DNA from: a virus
DNA length: 59,555 nt
Virus record (IMG/VR): IMGVR_UViG_3300036770_007637
Location: 1 to 59,555 of that record
Direction: 5' to 3' (one strand)
Below the pieces are notes generated by a model. That model did not search any database. It was not told the origin of the DNA and worked only from the letters and a program-made list of their open reading frames with translations. Positions 24,927-33,586 of the stretch are shown here, piece by piece; the first letter of the stretch is position 1, and every line of letters begins with the position of its first letter. The position numbers and the translations under genes are program-made.

Positions 24927-27900
24927 TTATGACACTCCGGTACCGTTGATGAACCAGGTATCTGTGGCCACTTTCATTATGGTGGCCATGCCAAAGGTGG
25001 TCACGTTCCTGTTGCCACTCGTAGCATTGCCGGCCAAGTATAGGCTTACGCCCGATCCCTGTGCTATGGTGATGTTGCCGGTGCCTTGGTTCACTATGCT
25101 GATGGCAGCACCTACCGCAAAACCTTGGCTGGCGTTGTTGGCTATGGTCAGGATGTAGTTGCTACTCTGTGTGGAGTAGTAGTGCTTGCCAGCATCGGTG
25201 GTGGCTATAGTAGCGTTGCCAGTGAATGACACCTGGGGAATGTCTCTATAGCCAATGGCAGCACCTACGCCAGCAGGCGAATTGACGAGGTCAATGTATA
25301 GCCCACGGGTGGTTCCACCATCTTCAAAGAATCTTAGCTGATCTCCATAACTGTCGATCACCACGATGTTGCCACTCAAGGTGGTATTGGCAGCGGCTGG
25401 CAACGACAGGTTAATCTCACCACCCTCGAGGCCGCTTTGATTGGAACTGACCAAGATATCACCGGTGATGGTTCCAGTGGCACTTATCAACCCACCTGTG
25501 ACTAAGTTGCCGCCGGTGATGTTGCCGGTGGCTACAATCTGACCAGCCGTGGTTAGATTCCCGCCAGCCACGTTGCCTGTGGCTGTTATAGTGCTAAATC
25601 CAGATATCGTGGGCTGCGGACTGGCATCTGCCCCGATCAAGGATTCTGAAACTATGACGTTGGTGCCTGAGATGTTGCCGGGTGCAGAGAGATCGCCAGT
25701 TGTATCAAACGTCCAGGTCTTGGCGGTATTGGACACATCGGTACTGATTTCAAGATTGGCAACAGTACTGATGGTGCTGTCTACCGTGTCGTTGAGTTGG
25801 ATGTAGGTATTGCTGTTGGGTTCGGCCTCAAGCACCAGAGTGCTGGAACTGCTGGTTCCAGTTATGTGACCCGCCACTGTGATGTCTCCTGACACCTCAA
25901 TATTACCAGGCGTGATAAGGTTGCCGGTGGCATCAAATTCCCACGAATAATCGTTACCATTGTAGTCGGTGCGTATGGTTATGGCCTCAACATTACTGGT
26001 GTTCCTGATGCTGACGAGGTCGTTGCCCTGGATCCTGACGTCATCTGTGACCTCTACGCGGAAATCTAGACCCGTGATCTCTACTTCGCTGTTGGCCGCA
26101 GTGATGAACAGGTCCTCTCCGTCTGGCGGTGACATCGTGGTATTGTTGAACGTGATGTTACCAGTCGAGGACGACACAAACGGAGCGCCATTGGCGTAGA
26201 AGTAGTTGTCAGTGAGTATGGCATTGGCTGAGACATTGCCAGGTGCTGTAAGATCGCCATTGGTGTCAAATGTCCATTCATATCCAGAGTTAGCACTGTC
26301 GGATCGCAGTTGCACATTACCGATGGCAGCCAATTGTGCTCGGTTGCCACTGTCGGTATCGAGCAGGACCAACCCAGCATTGTCATCGGCAGAAGGATAC
26401 AGGGAGCCTTTGTCAGGCAAGCCCAGTTGTCCATTGGAATCAAATGTCCAGATGGTACCGGCGTTGGTCTCTACCGTGACATTACCCGCATTGTTGACTA
26501 CCCGGAGATTGGCTGTGTTGGCAGTGGCGTCGTTGGGCACTTGTAGGAACGCCTGGCCTTCGGGGTTGGGGCTGATGTCAATGCCTGTGGATGCAGAACC
26601 ATCAACGAGTGTTATGTATCCACCAGCTAGGCTGAGATCGCCGATCTCAGCAATGTTGGTCACTACGAGATTGTTGGCTTCTAGATTACCGGTGACGTTG
26701 ACTGCCCCGGGTGTGTCTAAAGTACCATCGGCATTGAAGGTCCAGTTCCAGTTATTACCTTCGATGTCAGCATCGGTCTCGATCGAGACACCATAGGTCA
26801 ATGGTGCTATCACGCGGAATATATTGCCATCGGTTTCGTCACCAATGATTGATCCGCCACGGAAGTACACATAGTTGTTGGCCGTGATGTCTCCGGTGAC
26901 AGAGACGTTGCCAGCAGAGATGTTTCCAGTAGTGGAAACATTTGCAGTGCTGTCGTTGCTCAGCACAGGCTCGCCGTCTACTGTGAGTGTGTTGCCAGTG
27001 ATGCCCAGGGCCACACCACCGATGTAGATGGTGTTGGCAGCTACCCAGAGGTTGCTCCAGTAGTTTGTGGCGTTACCTAAACTGTAAACACCGTTGCCCG
27101 AGGGTATGATGTTACCAGCCCATCCTGCTTCGCCATAGGCCACTGCATTGGCATTGGCATAGGAACTGACACCGGTGAGCAGACTGCCGTTGCCGATGAA
27201 GTAGTTGGCCGAAATGTTGCCACCGCTGTTGATGTTGCCATTTACCCCTATACCACCATATACTAATAATGCGCCGGTGTTTTCGTCCACACTGGCAGTT
27301 TGTTTGGTTATCAGTACCTCACCACCATCGGGGGTGAGATATAAGTTGCCCGAAGATTCGATATTGATATCAGCACCAGATCCGCCAGCGGTCTTGATCA
27401 AGGCGTCCGTAGCGCCGGTGGCATCAGAATACAGTTCGAGATTGCCCAGGATCAGGGTATTGGTCAGCGAGGCGCTGTTGCCCGTTAGGTTACCGGTATA
27501 GGTAGGCAAGTATGCAGCCACGTTGGCGTTACCATAGGTGCTGACGATACCAGTAAGTTGACTACCATTGCCGATAAAGTAGTTGGCTGTGACATTACCT
27601 GCGACATTGGCACCGATATTGGTATGCCATTCGTTGTCAGTGCTGTTGTATAATAGTGTAGCTACATCGTCGTTGGCGCCCACTGTGATACCTGATCCGT
27701 TGGCCTGCGCATCTGTTGCGGCTGTGTTGGCCAGCTGTATGGTTTTGGCATCTGTGACGATGTTGCCAATCTGTATCACATCGCCTTCGACTATGAGATT
27801 GCCATTTACTGTGAGGTCTTCAGTGACAGTGACATAAGCAGCCGAGATGTTGCCCGTGACATCCAGACCGGCGGCACCCACATAAACTCCGCGCCAGCGG

Positions 27901-28172
27901 TTTGTTGTGCTACCTAGATACCATATGTTGTTGGCGTTGGGAACAGTGTTGTTGTTGAGACGCACATTGGCCACACCGTTGGGAGCCAGCACTAGGTCTT
28001 GGTTGACCTGCAGAGTGGTTATGGTGTTACCGGAAATCTGTACATTTGTACCCACTGGACCCGCGGCCCAGATCTGGTCAAAGTTAGAGTCTGTTTTTAT
28101 GAATGCTGTGCGTAACGGGTCGCCTGTGCCGTCATTGGCAGTCGCGCCGGTATTGATGATTTCTTGGGCCAT
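24927..28172 (-). CDS. Long tail-fibre-like protein
   Basis: 1081 residues, the largest complete gene in the window. It opens with INTGATANDGTGDPLRTAF, the T4-like marine phage fibre head, then has long runs of Asn/Thr/Gly/Val beta repeats. The unit ANYFIGNGSQLTG appears twice with small changes, and ITxxGNI/GNV turns recur throughout. The C-terminus is a compact domain (INGTGVS end). Probably a trimeric fibre shaft that reaches the host. It carries a late promoter inside a 9-bp repeat. Confidence 0.85.
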   Translation of the reverse strand: MAQEIINTGATANDGTGDPLRTAFIKTDSNFDQIWAAGPVGTNVQISGNTITTLQVNQDLVLAPNGVANVRLNNNTVPNANNIWYLGSTTNRWRGVYVGAAGLDVTGNISAAYVTVTEDLTVNGNLIVEGDVIQIGNIVTDAKTIQLANTAATDAQANGSGITVGANDDVATLLYNSTDNEWHTNIGANVAGNVTANYFIGNGSQLTGIVSTYGNANVAAYLPTYTGNLTGNSASLTNTLILGNLELYSDATGATDALIKTAGGSGADINIESSGNLYLTPDGGEVLITKQTASVDENTGALLVYGGIGVNGNINSGGNISANYFIGNGSLLTGVSSYANANAVAYGEAGWAGNIIPSGNGVYSLGNATNYWSNLWVAANTIYIGGVALGITGNTLTVDGEPVLSNDSTANVSTTGNISAGNVSVTGDITANNYVYFRGGSIIGDETDGNIFRVIAPLTYGVSIETDADIEGNNWNWTFNADGTLDTPGAVNVTGNLEANNLVVTNIAEIGDLSLAGGYITLVDGSASTGIDISPNPEGQAFLQVPNDATANTANLRVVNNAGNVTVETNAGTIWTFDSNGQLGLPDKGSLYPSADDNAGLVLLDTDSGNRAQLAAIGNVQLRSDSANSGYEWTFDTNGDLTAPGNVSANAILTDNYFYANGAPFVSSSTGNITFNNTTMSPPDGEDLFITAANSEVEITGLDFRVEVTDDVRIQGNDLVSIRNTSNVEAITIRTDYNGNDYSWEFDATGNLITPGNIEVSGDITVAGHITGTSSSSTLVLEAEPNSNTYIQLNDTVDSTISTVANLEISTDVSNTAKTWTFDTTGDLSAPGNISGTNVIVSESLIGADASPQPTISGFSTITATGNVAGGNLTTAGQIVATGNITGGNLVTGGLISATGTITGDILVSSNQSGLEGGEINLSLPAAANTTLSGNIVVIDSYGDQLRFFEDGGTTRGLYIDLVNSPAGVGAAIGYRDIPQVSFTGNATIATTDAGKHYYSTQSSNYILTIANNASQGFAVGAAISIVNQGTGNITIAQGSGVSLYLAGNATSGNRNVTTFGMATIMKVATDTWFINGTGVS

Positions 28173-28174
28173 CT

Positions 28175-28207
28175 GTCTGTTCCTTTTGTATATTTACCGG
28201 AACAGAC
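28175..28207 (-). promoter_or_regulatory. Ribosome-site-hiding hairpin with embedded late promoter at the fibre gene
   Basis: Perfect 9-bp repeat GTCTGTTCC/GGAACAGAC with a 15-nt loop. The downstream arm covers the ribosome site (AAAAGGAAC); the loop holds GTAAATA (28191-28197). Predicted +1 is about 28185, so late RNA lacks the upstream arm. Confidence 0.8.
28191..28197 (-). promoter_or_regulatory. Putative late promoter GTAAATA
   Basis: 18 bases before the fibre ATG at 28172, in the loop of the 9-bp repeat. Confidence 0.7.
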
Positions 28208-28215
28208 GGTTTGGA

Positions 28216-28539
28216 TCAGTATGGAGAGAAGCTAGATCCGCAGCCGCAAGATGTTTGAGCGTTGGGGTTATCTATGACGAAACTGGCACCCATGGTGTCT
28301 TCTTTCCAGTTGATAGTAGCGCCACGGAGATATTCCATGCTCATAGAATCCACTACTACTTTTACACCAGAGTACTCAAAATCAAAATCATCATCGTTTT
28401 GATCTTCGTCAAAAGTGAATCCGTATTGCATGCCGGAGCACCCTCCTCCTTGCACAAACACTCTGAGTTTGATGTTGGGATTATTTTCTTCGGCTATGAG
28501 TTCTTGTAGCTTAGAAACAGCTGGTTTTTCTAATGTCAT
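28216..28539 (-). CDS. A-type Fe-S carrier (IscA/ErpA-like)
   Basis: 107 residues with the three cluster-binding Cys at the family positions: Cys34 in GGGCSG, and Cys98 and Cys100 in SCGCGSSF. Length is typical. Such proteins pass Fe-S clusters or iron to client enzymes in the cytoplasm. Phage clients here could be the two radical SAM proteins. It overlaps the glycosyltransferase-like gene by 4 bases. Confidence 0.93.
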   Translation of the reverse strand: MTLEKPAVSKLQELIAEENNPNIKLRVFVQGGGCSGMQYGFTFDEDQNDDDFDFEYSGVKVVVDSMSMEYLRGATINWKEDTMGASFVIDNPNAQTSCGCGSSFSPY

Positions 28540-29258
28540 AGTTTTGTACTTACCATGTTCCAGGTATCCTGCATGAGATTTGCAGTAAGTTCTGGATTAC
28601 GTGTGCTGTGATAATGTAAGATACAGCGTGTTTTTTTCATATGATCTTTCAAATGGTCAAAGTCTCTCCATGGTCCTTGCTGTACGATGTACGATTGATT
28701 TTTGTCAATGTCGAGATCGGGCTGTTTCCAGAATAGATCTGTAAAAAGATCCTGTTCGTACCCATATTCATCATAGTTCCAGTTTTCTATACCTTGTTCC
28801 ATTTGTATCCAGAAATCATCATGTATGGTGTAGGGAAAATATTTTACTCCGCCATTGAAATATTGGGTTTTATTCACAGGGTTGTAACTAGTGAACATCC
28901 TAAACTCTCGGAAAGAGCCAAAAATATCCAACGGACTCACACACAATGTATCACAATCTGCATAAAGAATATTGCAAGGCCAATACCTATGCCATAGATC
29001 TTTGATCTGTTGAGATTGATCAATGAAAGCATGTTGTAGGCTAGGTTGCCTACCAGTAAAAAATCTTAGATCCCATTTTTTAGCAAGGTTGACACGGAAA
29101 CTGCGTGAACTCAGTTCATGCATCCTCTGATAATGATCCCAACTGTTAGAGGGAGGTTTTATCTTGATATCCGGCTGTTCTTCGATCTGGTATAGACTTT
29201 TTACAAGAAAGTTACGGATAGGATAATATTGTCTACTCGATCTGTCCAACACGGTCAT
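28536..29258 (-). CDS. Glycosyltransferase-like protein (GT-A, putative)
   Basis: 240 residues. The stretch [21 protein letters not shown] has a DCD that fits a DxD motif flanked by hydrophobic strands, as in GT8/GT-A nucleotide-sugar enzymes. Later FNGGVKYFP and [14 protein letters not shown] match the usual acceptor-side segments of such proteins. An IscA gene follows and a superoxide dismutase gene precedes, both overlapping. Its base composition is AT-richer than the fibre genes. The acceptor is unknown. Confidence 0.65.
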   Translation of the reverse strand: MTVLDRSSRQYYPIRNFLVKSLYQIEEQPDIKIKPPSNSWDHYQRMHELSSRSFRVNLAKKWDLRFFTGRQPSLQHAFIDQSQQIKDLWHRYWPCNILYADCDTLCVSPLDIFGSFREFRMFTSYNPVNKTQYFNGGVKYFPYTIHDDFWIQMEQGIENWNYDEYGYEQDLFTDLFWKQPDLDIDKNQSYIVQQGPWRDFDHLKDHMKKTRCILHYHSTRNPELTANLMQDTWNMVSTKL

Positions 29259-29805
29259 TCACTACATCCCAGTTGATTATCTTCCAGATATTGTCGAGAT
29301 ACCGCTCTTTGTCGCTCTGATAGTCCAGGGCCCATGCGTGTTCCCACCAATCAATAAGTAGGGCTATATCTGTGCGTACCTGATGATTCTTTATGGTCTT
29401 GATGTCTCCCGAAGTCGAGAGATAAACCCAACCTGAACCCTGTATCTTCATGGCTGCTTCTTTCACAGCATCTTTGAAAGCATCAAAGTCGCCGAACTTT
29501 TCTTCGATCAGCGCGAGAACAGCACCTTTTGGTCTGTTGGGGGTCTTAGGAGCCCTAAGCTGAGGGAAGAACTTATTGTGTAGAAAACTGCCAGCACGAT
29601 TAAAATCCGCATTTCCCTCTCCTGCGTTGTAGCGTTTGGCGTAGCCTTTGGCTAGATGTTCGTAGTGATAGTCGATGGTGGCTTTTGACATCACAGGATC
29701 CAGGTCCTTTTCGCCGTAGGGCAAAGGGGTAGTTTCCAGCTTGGATTCCCGTGTGGTGGCCTCAATGAGATCTATGGTTTCGCGTAGATGTGGTAGAGTG
29801 TCCAT
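29233..29805 (-). CDS. Fe/Mn-type superoxide dismutase
   Basis: 190 residues. The metal ligands of the family are present: His in DYHYEHL, His in FLHNKFF, and Asp plus His in DWWEHAWALDY. GSGWVYLS and the C-terminal WKIINWDVV are also as expected. It has a slightly longer N-terminus than SodB and no signal peptide, so it should act in the infected cell. The second His sits one place off in a simple alignment with E. coli SodB, so a small gap is needed. Located between virion-type genes. Confidence 0.88.
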   Translation of the reverse strand: MDTLPHLRETIDLIEATTRESKLETTPLPYGEKDLDPVMSKATIDYHYEHLAKGYAKRYNAGEGNADFNRAGSFLHNKFFPQLRAPKTPNRPKGAVLALIEEKFGDFDAFKDAVKEAAMKIQGSGWVYLSTSGDIKTIKNHQVRTDIALLIDWWEHAWALDYQSDKERYLDNIWKIINWDVVNDRVGQIE

Positions 29806-30167
29806 TATGTCTGCCTTATGACCAAACCGCCTGATGCGTTGTAATAGATGCCACCAACGGGTACACCGCCCGATGCGGCTGCTCCATCATTAGAGAAAGG
29901 ACCTGAAATAGTAAACTGTGCATCACCTTCTAGGATATCCTGTGTTCGTTGTGCCAAGGCATCTAGGGCCTGTGTGACGTTGGTTACGTTGGCTGCATCG
30001 GCCCAATTATTAGCGATAGCTGGAGTATAGTTTACATTACCCGATATGGAACCGGATACTGATAATGTACCTAGTGAAAGATCACCTAGATCTGCATCAC
30101 CGATTGAGCCCTCTAAAGGGTTTTTTATTGAACGTGCTTTGCCGTCATTGCCTTTTGCGAATCCCAT
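29805..30167 (-). CDS. Small fibre-type structural protein
   Basis: 120 residues, Gly/Ser/Ala/Asn-rich. MGFAKGNDGKARSIKNPLEG is followed by short beta repeats (LGDLSLGTLSVSGSISGNV) and ends GGIYYNASGGLVIRQT, a common motif of phage fibre tips. It ends one base into the SOD gene. The late promoter and start-site hairpin are described separately. Confidence 0.78.
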   Translation of the reverse strand: MGFAKGNDGKARSIKNPLEGSIGDADLGDLSLGTLSVSGSISGNVNYTPAIANNWADAANVTNVTQALDALAQRTQDILEGDAQFTISGPFSNDGAAASGGVPVGGIYYNASGGLVIRQT

Positions 30168-30185
30168 AAAGTCATTCCTTTATGG
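30164..30185 (-). promoter_or_regulatory. Start-site hairpin next to a late promoter
   Basis: Perfect 8-bp repeat CCATAAAG/CTTTATGG with a 6-nt loop; it covers part of the AAAGGA ribosome site and the ATG at 30167. The late word at 30186-30192 puts +1 near 30180, inside the upstream arm. Confidence 0.7.
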
Positions 30186-30192
30186 TATTTAC
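30186..30192 (-). promoter_or_regulatory. Putative late promoter GTAAATA
   Basis: 18 bases before the ATG at 30167 with a Shine-Dalgarno in between. Confidence 0.65.
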
Positions 30193-30407
30193 CGGCGGCG
30201 TGTGATACGGCCTTTGGTTAGATCATATGTGGATACTTCTATTTCCACCCGGTCTCCCAGCAGGATCTTGATGTTGTTCATGCGCATTTTGCCGGAAATG
30301 ATGCCGATGATGGGATTCTCCCACCCATCTATCAGCACACGGAACATCGCGTTGGGCAGTACTTCCATGATCTGCCCTTCTAGTTTTACACCTTCTTCTT
30401 TAGCCAA
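30189..30407 (-). CDS. infA: Translation initiation factor IF-1
   Basis: 72 residues, the exact length class of bacterial IF-1. [29 protein letters not shown] and [11 protein letters not shown] match the S1-like OB-fold along its full length. IF-1 binds the 30S A-site region at initiation. The start is TTG, overlapping the stop of the upstream gene by 8 bases, so it is translated by coupling at the end of a seven-gene early operon. A phage copy could retune initiation or supplement host IF-1. Confidence 0.95.
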   Translation of the reverse strand: MAKEEGVKLEGQIMEVLPNAMFRVLIDGWENPIIGIISGKMRMNNIKILLGDRVEIEVSTYDLTKGRITRRR

Positions 30408-30732
30408 TTGTGAACTCTATCCTTTTCATTCTATCCCACCGGAAACTGCGCCACTCACCTTTTTCGGTATCCCAAACCACGCATATATCTGGGTTGGGTC
30501 TGCGCTCGGTGGATTTATTTACTTGCGCCGGAATAACGCTCTCAGATAATGTGCAGTTCATCACACGGGTTTCACCGGTAGCCTTGGTGAACTCAATGGT
30601 GGCCTGCCGTTCGCGCAACAGTCCTTTGACCCATTGACGCATCTCTTCGCGCTCTTCTTCTGAAGCGTGGACATAGTAGCTAGCGGGTTCTCCAGATATT
30701 TCGCTCCAGGTCTTGAGTTGATCAGTGTTCAT
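30400..30732 (-). CDS. WYL_2/DUF2693-like small SH3-barrel protein
   Basis: 110 residues. The core [20 protein letters not shown] then SESVIP and [16 protein letters not shown] is the pattern of the phage DUF2693 (WYL_2) SH3-like family, often found in large T4-like phages. No enzymatic motif. The N-terminal 40 residues are helical. ATGA overlap on the upstream side, IF-1 downstream. Confidence 0.75.
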   Translation of the reverse strand: MNTDQLKTWSEISGEPASYYVHASEEEREEMRQWVKGLLRERQATIEFTKATGETRVMNCTLSESVIPAQVNKSTERRPNPDICVVWDTEKGEWRSFRWDRMKRIEFTIG

Positions 30733-30971
30733 TGTTGTTCCTCGGGTAAAAGATAAGGTGTGGTTTTGGGTATGTGCGCGGACCAGCCTGCCATGAACAG
30801 CAAACGATCTTGCTCGTCCTGGAAGATGAAATCCATGTAATTTTCGTCTACATGGGTCTGATATCGGTCAGAATTGGGCAGTCCAAACACTTCTACGCAA
30901 CGGGCCAGCATTTCGTTCCAGCGTTCATTGTAGTCACCGGGACTCCAGTTGATACGGGCAGGGTATTTCAT
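30729..30971 (-). CDS. Uncharacterised early protein
   Basis: 80 residues, MKYPARINWSPGDYNERWNE..., acidic, with an aromatic-rich middle (NYMDFIFQDEQDRLLFMAGW). Both ends overlap neighbours by 4 bases (ATGA), so it is coupled. Function unknown. Confidence 0.75.
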   Translation of the reverse strand: MKYPARINWSPGDYNERWNEMLARCVEVFGLPNSDRYQTHVDENYMDFIFQDEQDRLLFMAGWSAHIPKTTPYLLPEEQQ

Positions 30972-31381
30972 CGACGCATGTGAGCTATTTCTACCGCTTC
31001 TTCATCTGAAAAGATAGGAACGGCATTTGACTTGTGCAAGGTACCGATGCCTTTGACTTTGGTACCTGTGTACACTTTGGGTGCAGGTGCGGTGGCCACA
31101 CCCATGCCAGAATCTCGGCTGGGTATGTTTTGTGGCTCACGTCCGGGCGGATATTTAGGTCCAGATTGCAGGGGACGGAATGCACCCCGCGGCATCTCTT
31201 GGGCAGGATATTTTTTCGTGGAGAACCTAGGAGCCAGTTTATCCCAACTCCGTTGCAGTTCTTCCCACTCGCGAGCCTGTTGCTCGGCTCGTTGTTTGGC
31301 TTCACTGCTGGCCCACTTCTTGTGGGGCTTTTTCGAATATTTCGTGGTGGTCATCCACGGGCCTTCAAGATGCATGGTCAT
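30968..31381 (-). CDS. Uncharacterised early protein, basic N-terminus
   Basis: 137 residues. N-terminal MTMHLEGPWMTTTKYSKKPH then a basic, coiled region (WASSEAKQRAEQQAREWEEL), a Pro-rich linker, and a C-terminal 'GIGTLHKSNAVPIFSDEEAV' element. It resembles proteins of unknown role in other large phages. Both ends overlap neighbours (ATGA). Confidence 0.75.
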   Translation of the reverse strand: MTMHLEGPWMTTTKYSKKPHKKWASSEAKQRAEQQAREWEELQRSWDKLAPRFSTKKYPAQEMPRGAFRPLQSGPKYPPGREPQNIPSRDSGMGVATAPAPKVYTGTKVKGIGTLHKSNAVPIFSDEEAVEIAHMRR

Positions 31382-31497
31382 CGTTTGTCTCCAACAGATC
31401 GTTTACTGAAATCACAGAGTTTGTGATAGCCCATCACATAGCAACCACAGTGCTGCCCCAATATCTTACGGGCTAACCATAGTCTAAACTTTAGCAT
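31378..31497 (-). CDS. Very short early protein (39 aa)
   Basis: MLKFRLWLARKILGQHCGCY..., ends KRSVGDKR. Highly basic with a CGC pair. Its ATG lies within the 3' end of the upstream gene and its TGA overlaps the next ATG, continuing the chain of coupled genes; that is the main evidence that it is real. Confidence 0.6.
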   Translation of the reverse strand: MLKFRLWLARKILGQHCGCYVMGYHKLCDFSKRSVGDKR

Positions 31498-31738
31498 TTT
31501 TTTCCTGTTCGTAGGCCATGACCATTCGGGTCAAGGATTCCATCTCTTTGATTATAACATCGGGCGATTTTTCGGCCAACCGCTCCAGATCATAATCTCC
31601 CGGATAGTGCCGGAGCAATCGATAGGCTTCGGCTCTGACCGCACGTGGCACACGCGGATAGATGGTGCGATCCTGCAGATCTCGCAAGAACTGCCGGGTC
31701 TGTCGGATGGCGCGATAGCGTTCGTCAGGTAGCGTCAT
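31484..31738 (-). CDS. BPSL0761-like small protein
   Basis: 84 residues. TLPDERYRAIRQTRQFLRDL, PRVPRAVRAEAYRLLRHYP and DLERLAEKSPDV recall the BPSL0761 family of proteobacterial and phage proteins of unknown function; recognition is by memory only. Helical, basic. ATGA overlap upstream. Confidence 0.7.
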   Translation of the reverse strand: MTLPDERYRAIRQTRQFLRDLQDRTIYPRVPRAVRAEAYRLLRHYPGDYDLERLAEKSPDVIIKEMESLTRMVMAYEQEKNAKV

Positions 31739-32076
31739 TTCTTTTGATCAAGTCGGTCGATGGATGCCTGTACAGCATCTAGGAAATTCTGTGCCACATC
31801 TCGTTTCAAGATGATGGTACCGGCCATGCGGCTCGAACCTGTGAATAGAATGCGGAAGGCCTCTCGGAAACGATTGAATCCCGATTCCCAGACAGGTGTG
31901 TACAGTTCTTTGTACAAGGTCAGGGTGATCTCATTGACTTCCTGGTCTGTTTCAACTTCGATCCATACGTCGAGATCATGGTCGAAACTATGACATTCGC
32001 AGGCCAAACGGTAAGCGTCGGCATCAGACCATTCGCCGGTTTTCATGATCATTTTTGCGGGTTGATTTTTATCCAT
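31735..32076 (-). CDS. Uncharacterised early protein, first gene of the IF-1 operon
   Basis: 113 residues, MDKNQPAKMIMKTGEWSDAD... The promoter's -10 ends six bases before the ATG, so +1 is the A of ATG: a leaderless mRNA. A Met at residue 9 is the alternative start but lacks a ribosome site. The sequence is a mixed alpha/beta domain with FNRFREAFRILFTG. Similar proteins occur in other large phages. Function unknown. Confidence 0.75.
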   Translation of the reverse strand: MDKNQPAKMIMKTGEWSDADAYRLACECHSFDHDLDVWIEVETDQEVNEITLTLYKELYTPVWESGFNRFREAFRILFTGSSRMAGTIILKRDVAQNFLDAVQASIDRLDQKK

Positions 32077-32082
32077 ACAAGT

Positions 32083-32111
32083 ATTTTACACGGAAAAGAT
32101 TTATTGGTCAA
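32083..32111 (-). promoter_or_regulatory. Sigma70-type promoter of the IF-1 operon, leaderless spacing
   Basis: -35 TTGACC (32106-32111), 17-bp spacer, -10 TAAAAT (32083-32088), then ACTTGT and the ATG at 32076. Confidence 0.8.
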
Positions 32112-32371
32112 CCACAGAGATCTGGATGTTTGAGACGGAAAATGGTCTCATTGTGCGGGTCTCGGAATTCCAGAAATGCCCGGATAGTGGTGGCATGAGC
32201 GGCAGTTCGGAAATGATCTGTGCGGATCTCCCAACCCGGTCCGGTCCAACGTGCTTTGCTTATGGCTCCCATACCGATCTGTCGACCTGTATTTTTGGTC
32301 TCTACTGGACCTAACCAGTCGCTCAATATCACTATGGCCTGATCGATCGATGCGTAATCAAGATTTATCAT
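32108..32371 (-). CDS. Uncharacterised small protein downstream of NAD synthetase
   Basis: 87 residues from MINLDYASIDQAIVILSDWL; this Met is 14 bases inside the nadE 3' end. Earlier in-frame starts lie deeper within nadE. It contains ISKARWTGPGWEIRTD and FLEFRDPHNETIFRLKHP, suggesting a beta-rich domain. Last gene before the next promoter. Function unknown. Confidence 0.72.
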   Translation of the reverse strand: MINLDYASIDQAIVILSDWLGPVETKNTGRQIGMGAISKARWTGPGWEIRTDHFRTAAHATTIRAFLEFRDPHNETIFRLKHPDLCG

Positions 32372-33125
32372 CGAAAGTGCAGACCGGGATAGGCTGCATC
32401 TTGTGCATGTTGCGGGCACGGATTTCCTGATAGCGCCGGAGATTTTTCTTGAGTTCTTTGTTGTCGCACTCTAGCTCGCCCGAATCTATCAGCATGGCCA
32501 CTTCTAGGTCAGCATAGCTCATGCCCAATTGATCCTCATCTGTCCGACCGTCGTCCCATAGTCCGTCTGTAGGTGCAGCCGTGATGATCTCTTCTATGAT
32601 GCCCAGTTCGCGACCCATGGCCCACACATCGGTCTTCATGCAGTCACCGATAGGGCTAATATCTACACCACCATCGCCATACTTGGTAAAAAAACCCACA
32701 CCAAAATCTTCCACGCGGTTACCGGTACCTACCACGATGCCACCTTCGTCCTGTGCGATCTGATAGAGACACATCATCCTCAGTCGACTGCGGCTGTTGG
32801 CCAGACCCAAGGCCGATGCACCATCCCAGATGCGTTCAAATTGCCGGAACGTGGGTGTGAGATCCACCATACGATGTCGCGCATTTTCAAAATTTTCCAC
32901 CAGCCACTGGCCTTGTGCTACGCTAAGGCTATGTGTTTTTTTGCTCTGATGGATAGGCATGCTCACGGCGATGGTAGGCAACCCAGTGCGAGCACACAAG
33001 GCCGATACTACTGCAGAGTCTATGCCACCACTGACTCCTACCACAAGAGCCTTGATCTTGTTTTTGGTAGCATAGGATTTGATCCATTTCGTGATATAAT
33101 TGATTCGTTGTTTGGGTGTGATCAT
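32358..33125 (-). CDS. nadE: NAD synthetase (ammonia- or glutamine-dependent core domain)
   Basis: 255 residues from MITPKQRINY; the ATG overlaps the previous stop (ATGA). The PP-loop VVGVSGGIDSAV (28-39) binds ATP; VVGTGNRVEDFGVGFFTKYG is the conserved second motif and DQLGMSYADLE the third. There is no glutaminase domain, so it would use ammonia or a host partner. It adenylates and amidates nicotinate adenine dinucleotide to NAD. Phage NAD pathway genes may support replication or counter NAD-depleting defences; that is inference. Confidence 0.93.
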   Translation of the reverse strand: MITPKQRINYITKWIKSYATKNKIKALVVGVSGGIDSAVVSALCARTGLPTIAVSMPIHQSKKTHSLSVAQGQWLVENFENARHRMVDLTPTFRQFERIWDGASALGLANSRSRLRMMCLYQIAQDEGGIVVGTGNRVEDFGVGFFTKYGDGGVDISPIGDCMKTDVWAMGRELGIIEEIITAAPTDGLWDDGRTDEDQLGMSYADLEVAMLIDSGELECDNKELKKNLRRYQEIRARNMHKMQPIPVCTFDDKS

Positions 33126-33586
33126 AATTCTACCGGGGGCATTTTCTTGAGTGTGGACCACATCTGTGATTTCTCTCGGCATTCGGCCAGCTTGGCTTCG
33201 TATTGTTCGCGCAAGATTCTGAGTTCGTCCCACTCTTTCTCCATCTCTTCGCTGACCTGCAGGATGTTGAGACGATCGCGGATTTCTCGCAACATGCCCA
33301 CCACGCTCTCACCATTGATCTCGATATCAGCGTTTTCGCCGTTGAGAGTGAGCTTGCCGGAGTTAGTGGGAGCAATCAGGTCGGAATCTGCGATCGTCCA
33401 AGAAGGACTGGTGTTGGTCCAACTGGGAGAGATAGATATCGTGTTGTGATTGTTTGGGTAGGTGTAAGTGGTACTGTCCCAGATGCCTGTGTATCCACCA
33501 GTTATCGATGTTGTCGTGTTATCATTGAGACTGATGGTGATATCATCGAAGTCGAGATTCAGCTGATCGTCTTTCGTATGGTCCAT
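33122..33586 (-). CDS. Uncharacterised phage protein with C-terminal helical segment
   Basis: 154 residues. The first half is Thr/Ser/Asn/Tyr-rich (SITGGYTGIWDSTTYTYPNN), like a beta-strand fibre linker. The second, GKLTLNGENADIEINGESVV then a coiled coil (MLREIRDRLNILQVSEEMEKEW), ends MWSTLKKMPPVEL. It resembles proteins seen in large T4-like phages. Despite virion-like composition, it sits within an early-type operon. Function unknown. Confidence 0.75.
   Translation of the reverse strand: MDHTKDDQLNLDFDDITISLNDNTTTSITGGYTGIWDSTTYTYPNNHNTISISPSWTNTSPSWTIADSDLIAPTNSGKLTLNGENADIEINGESVVGMLREIRDRLNILQVSEEMEKEWDELRILREQYEAKLAECREKSQMWSTLKKMPPVEL

Noticed and set aside
24927-28172. Many plus-strand open frames opposite the fibre gene
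   Set aside because: They are antisense shadows in repetitive, codon-biased sequence; no ribosome sites or plausible domains.
30107-30126. Terminator-like CCCT-n4-AGGG followed by T6 on the plus strand
   Set aside because: Four-base stem only, inside a minus-strand gene, with no plus-strand transcript to end.
30515-30523. TATTTA word resembling a late promoter
   Set aside because: Lies within the coding sequence of the WYL_2-like gene and is not near any gene start.
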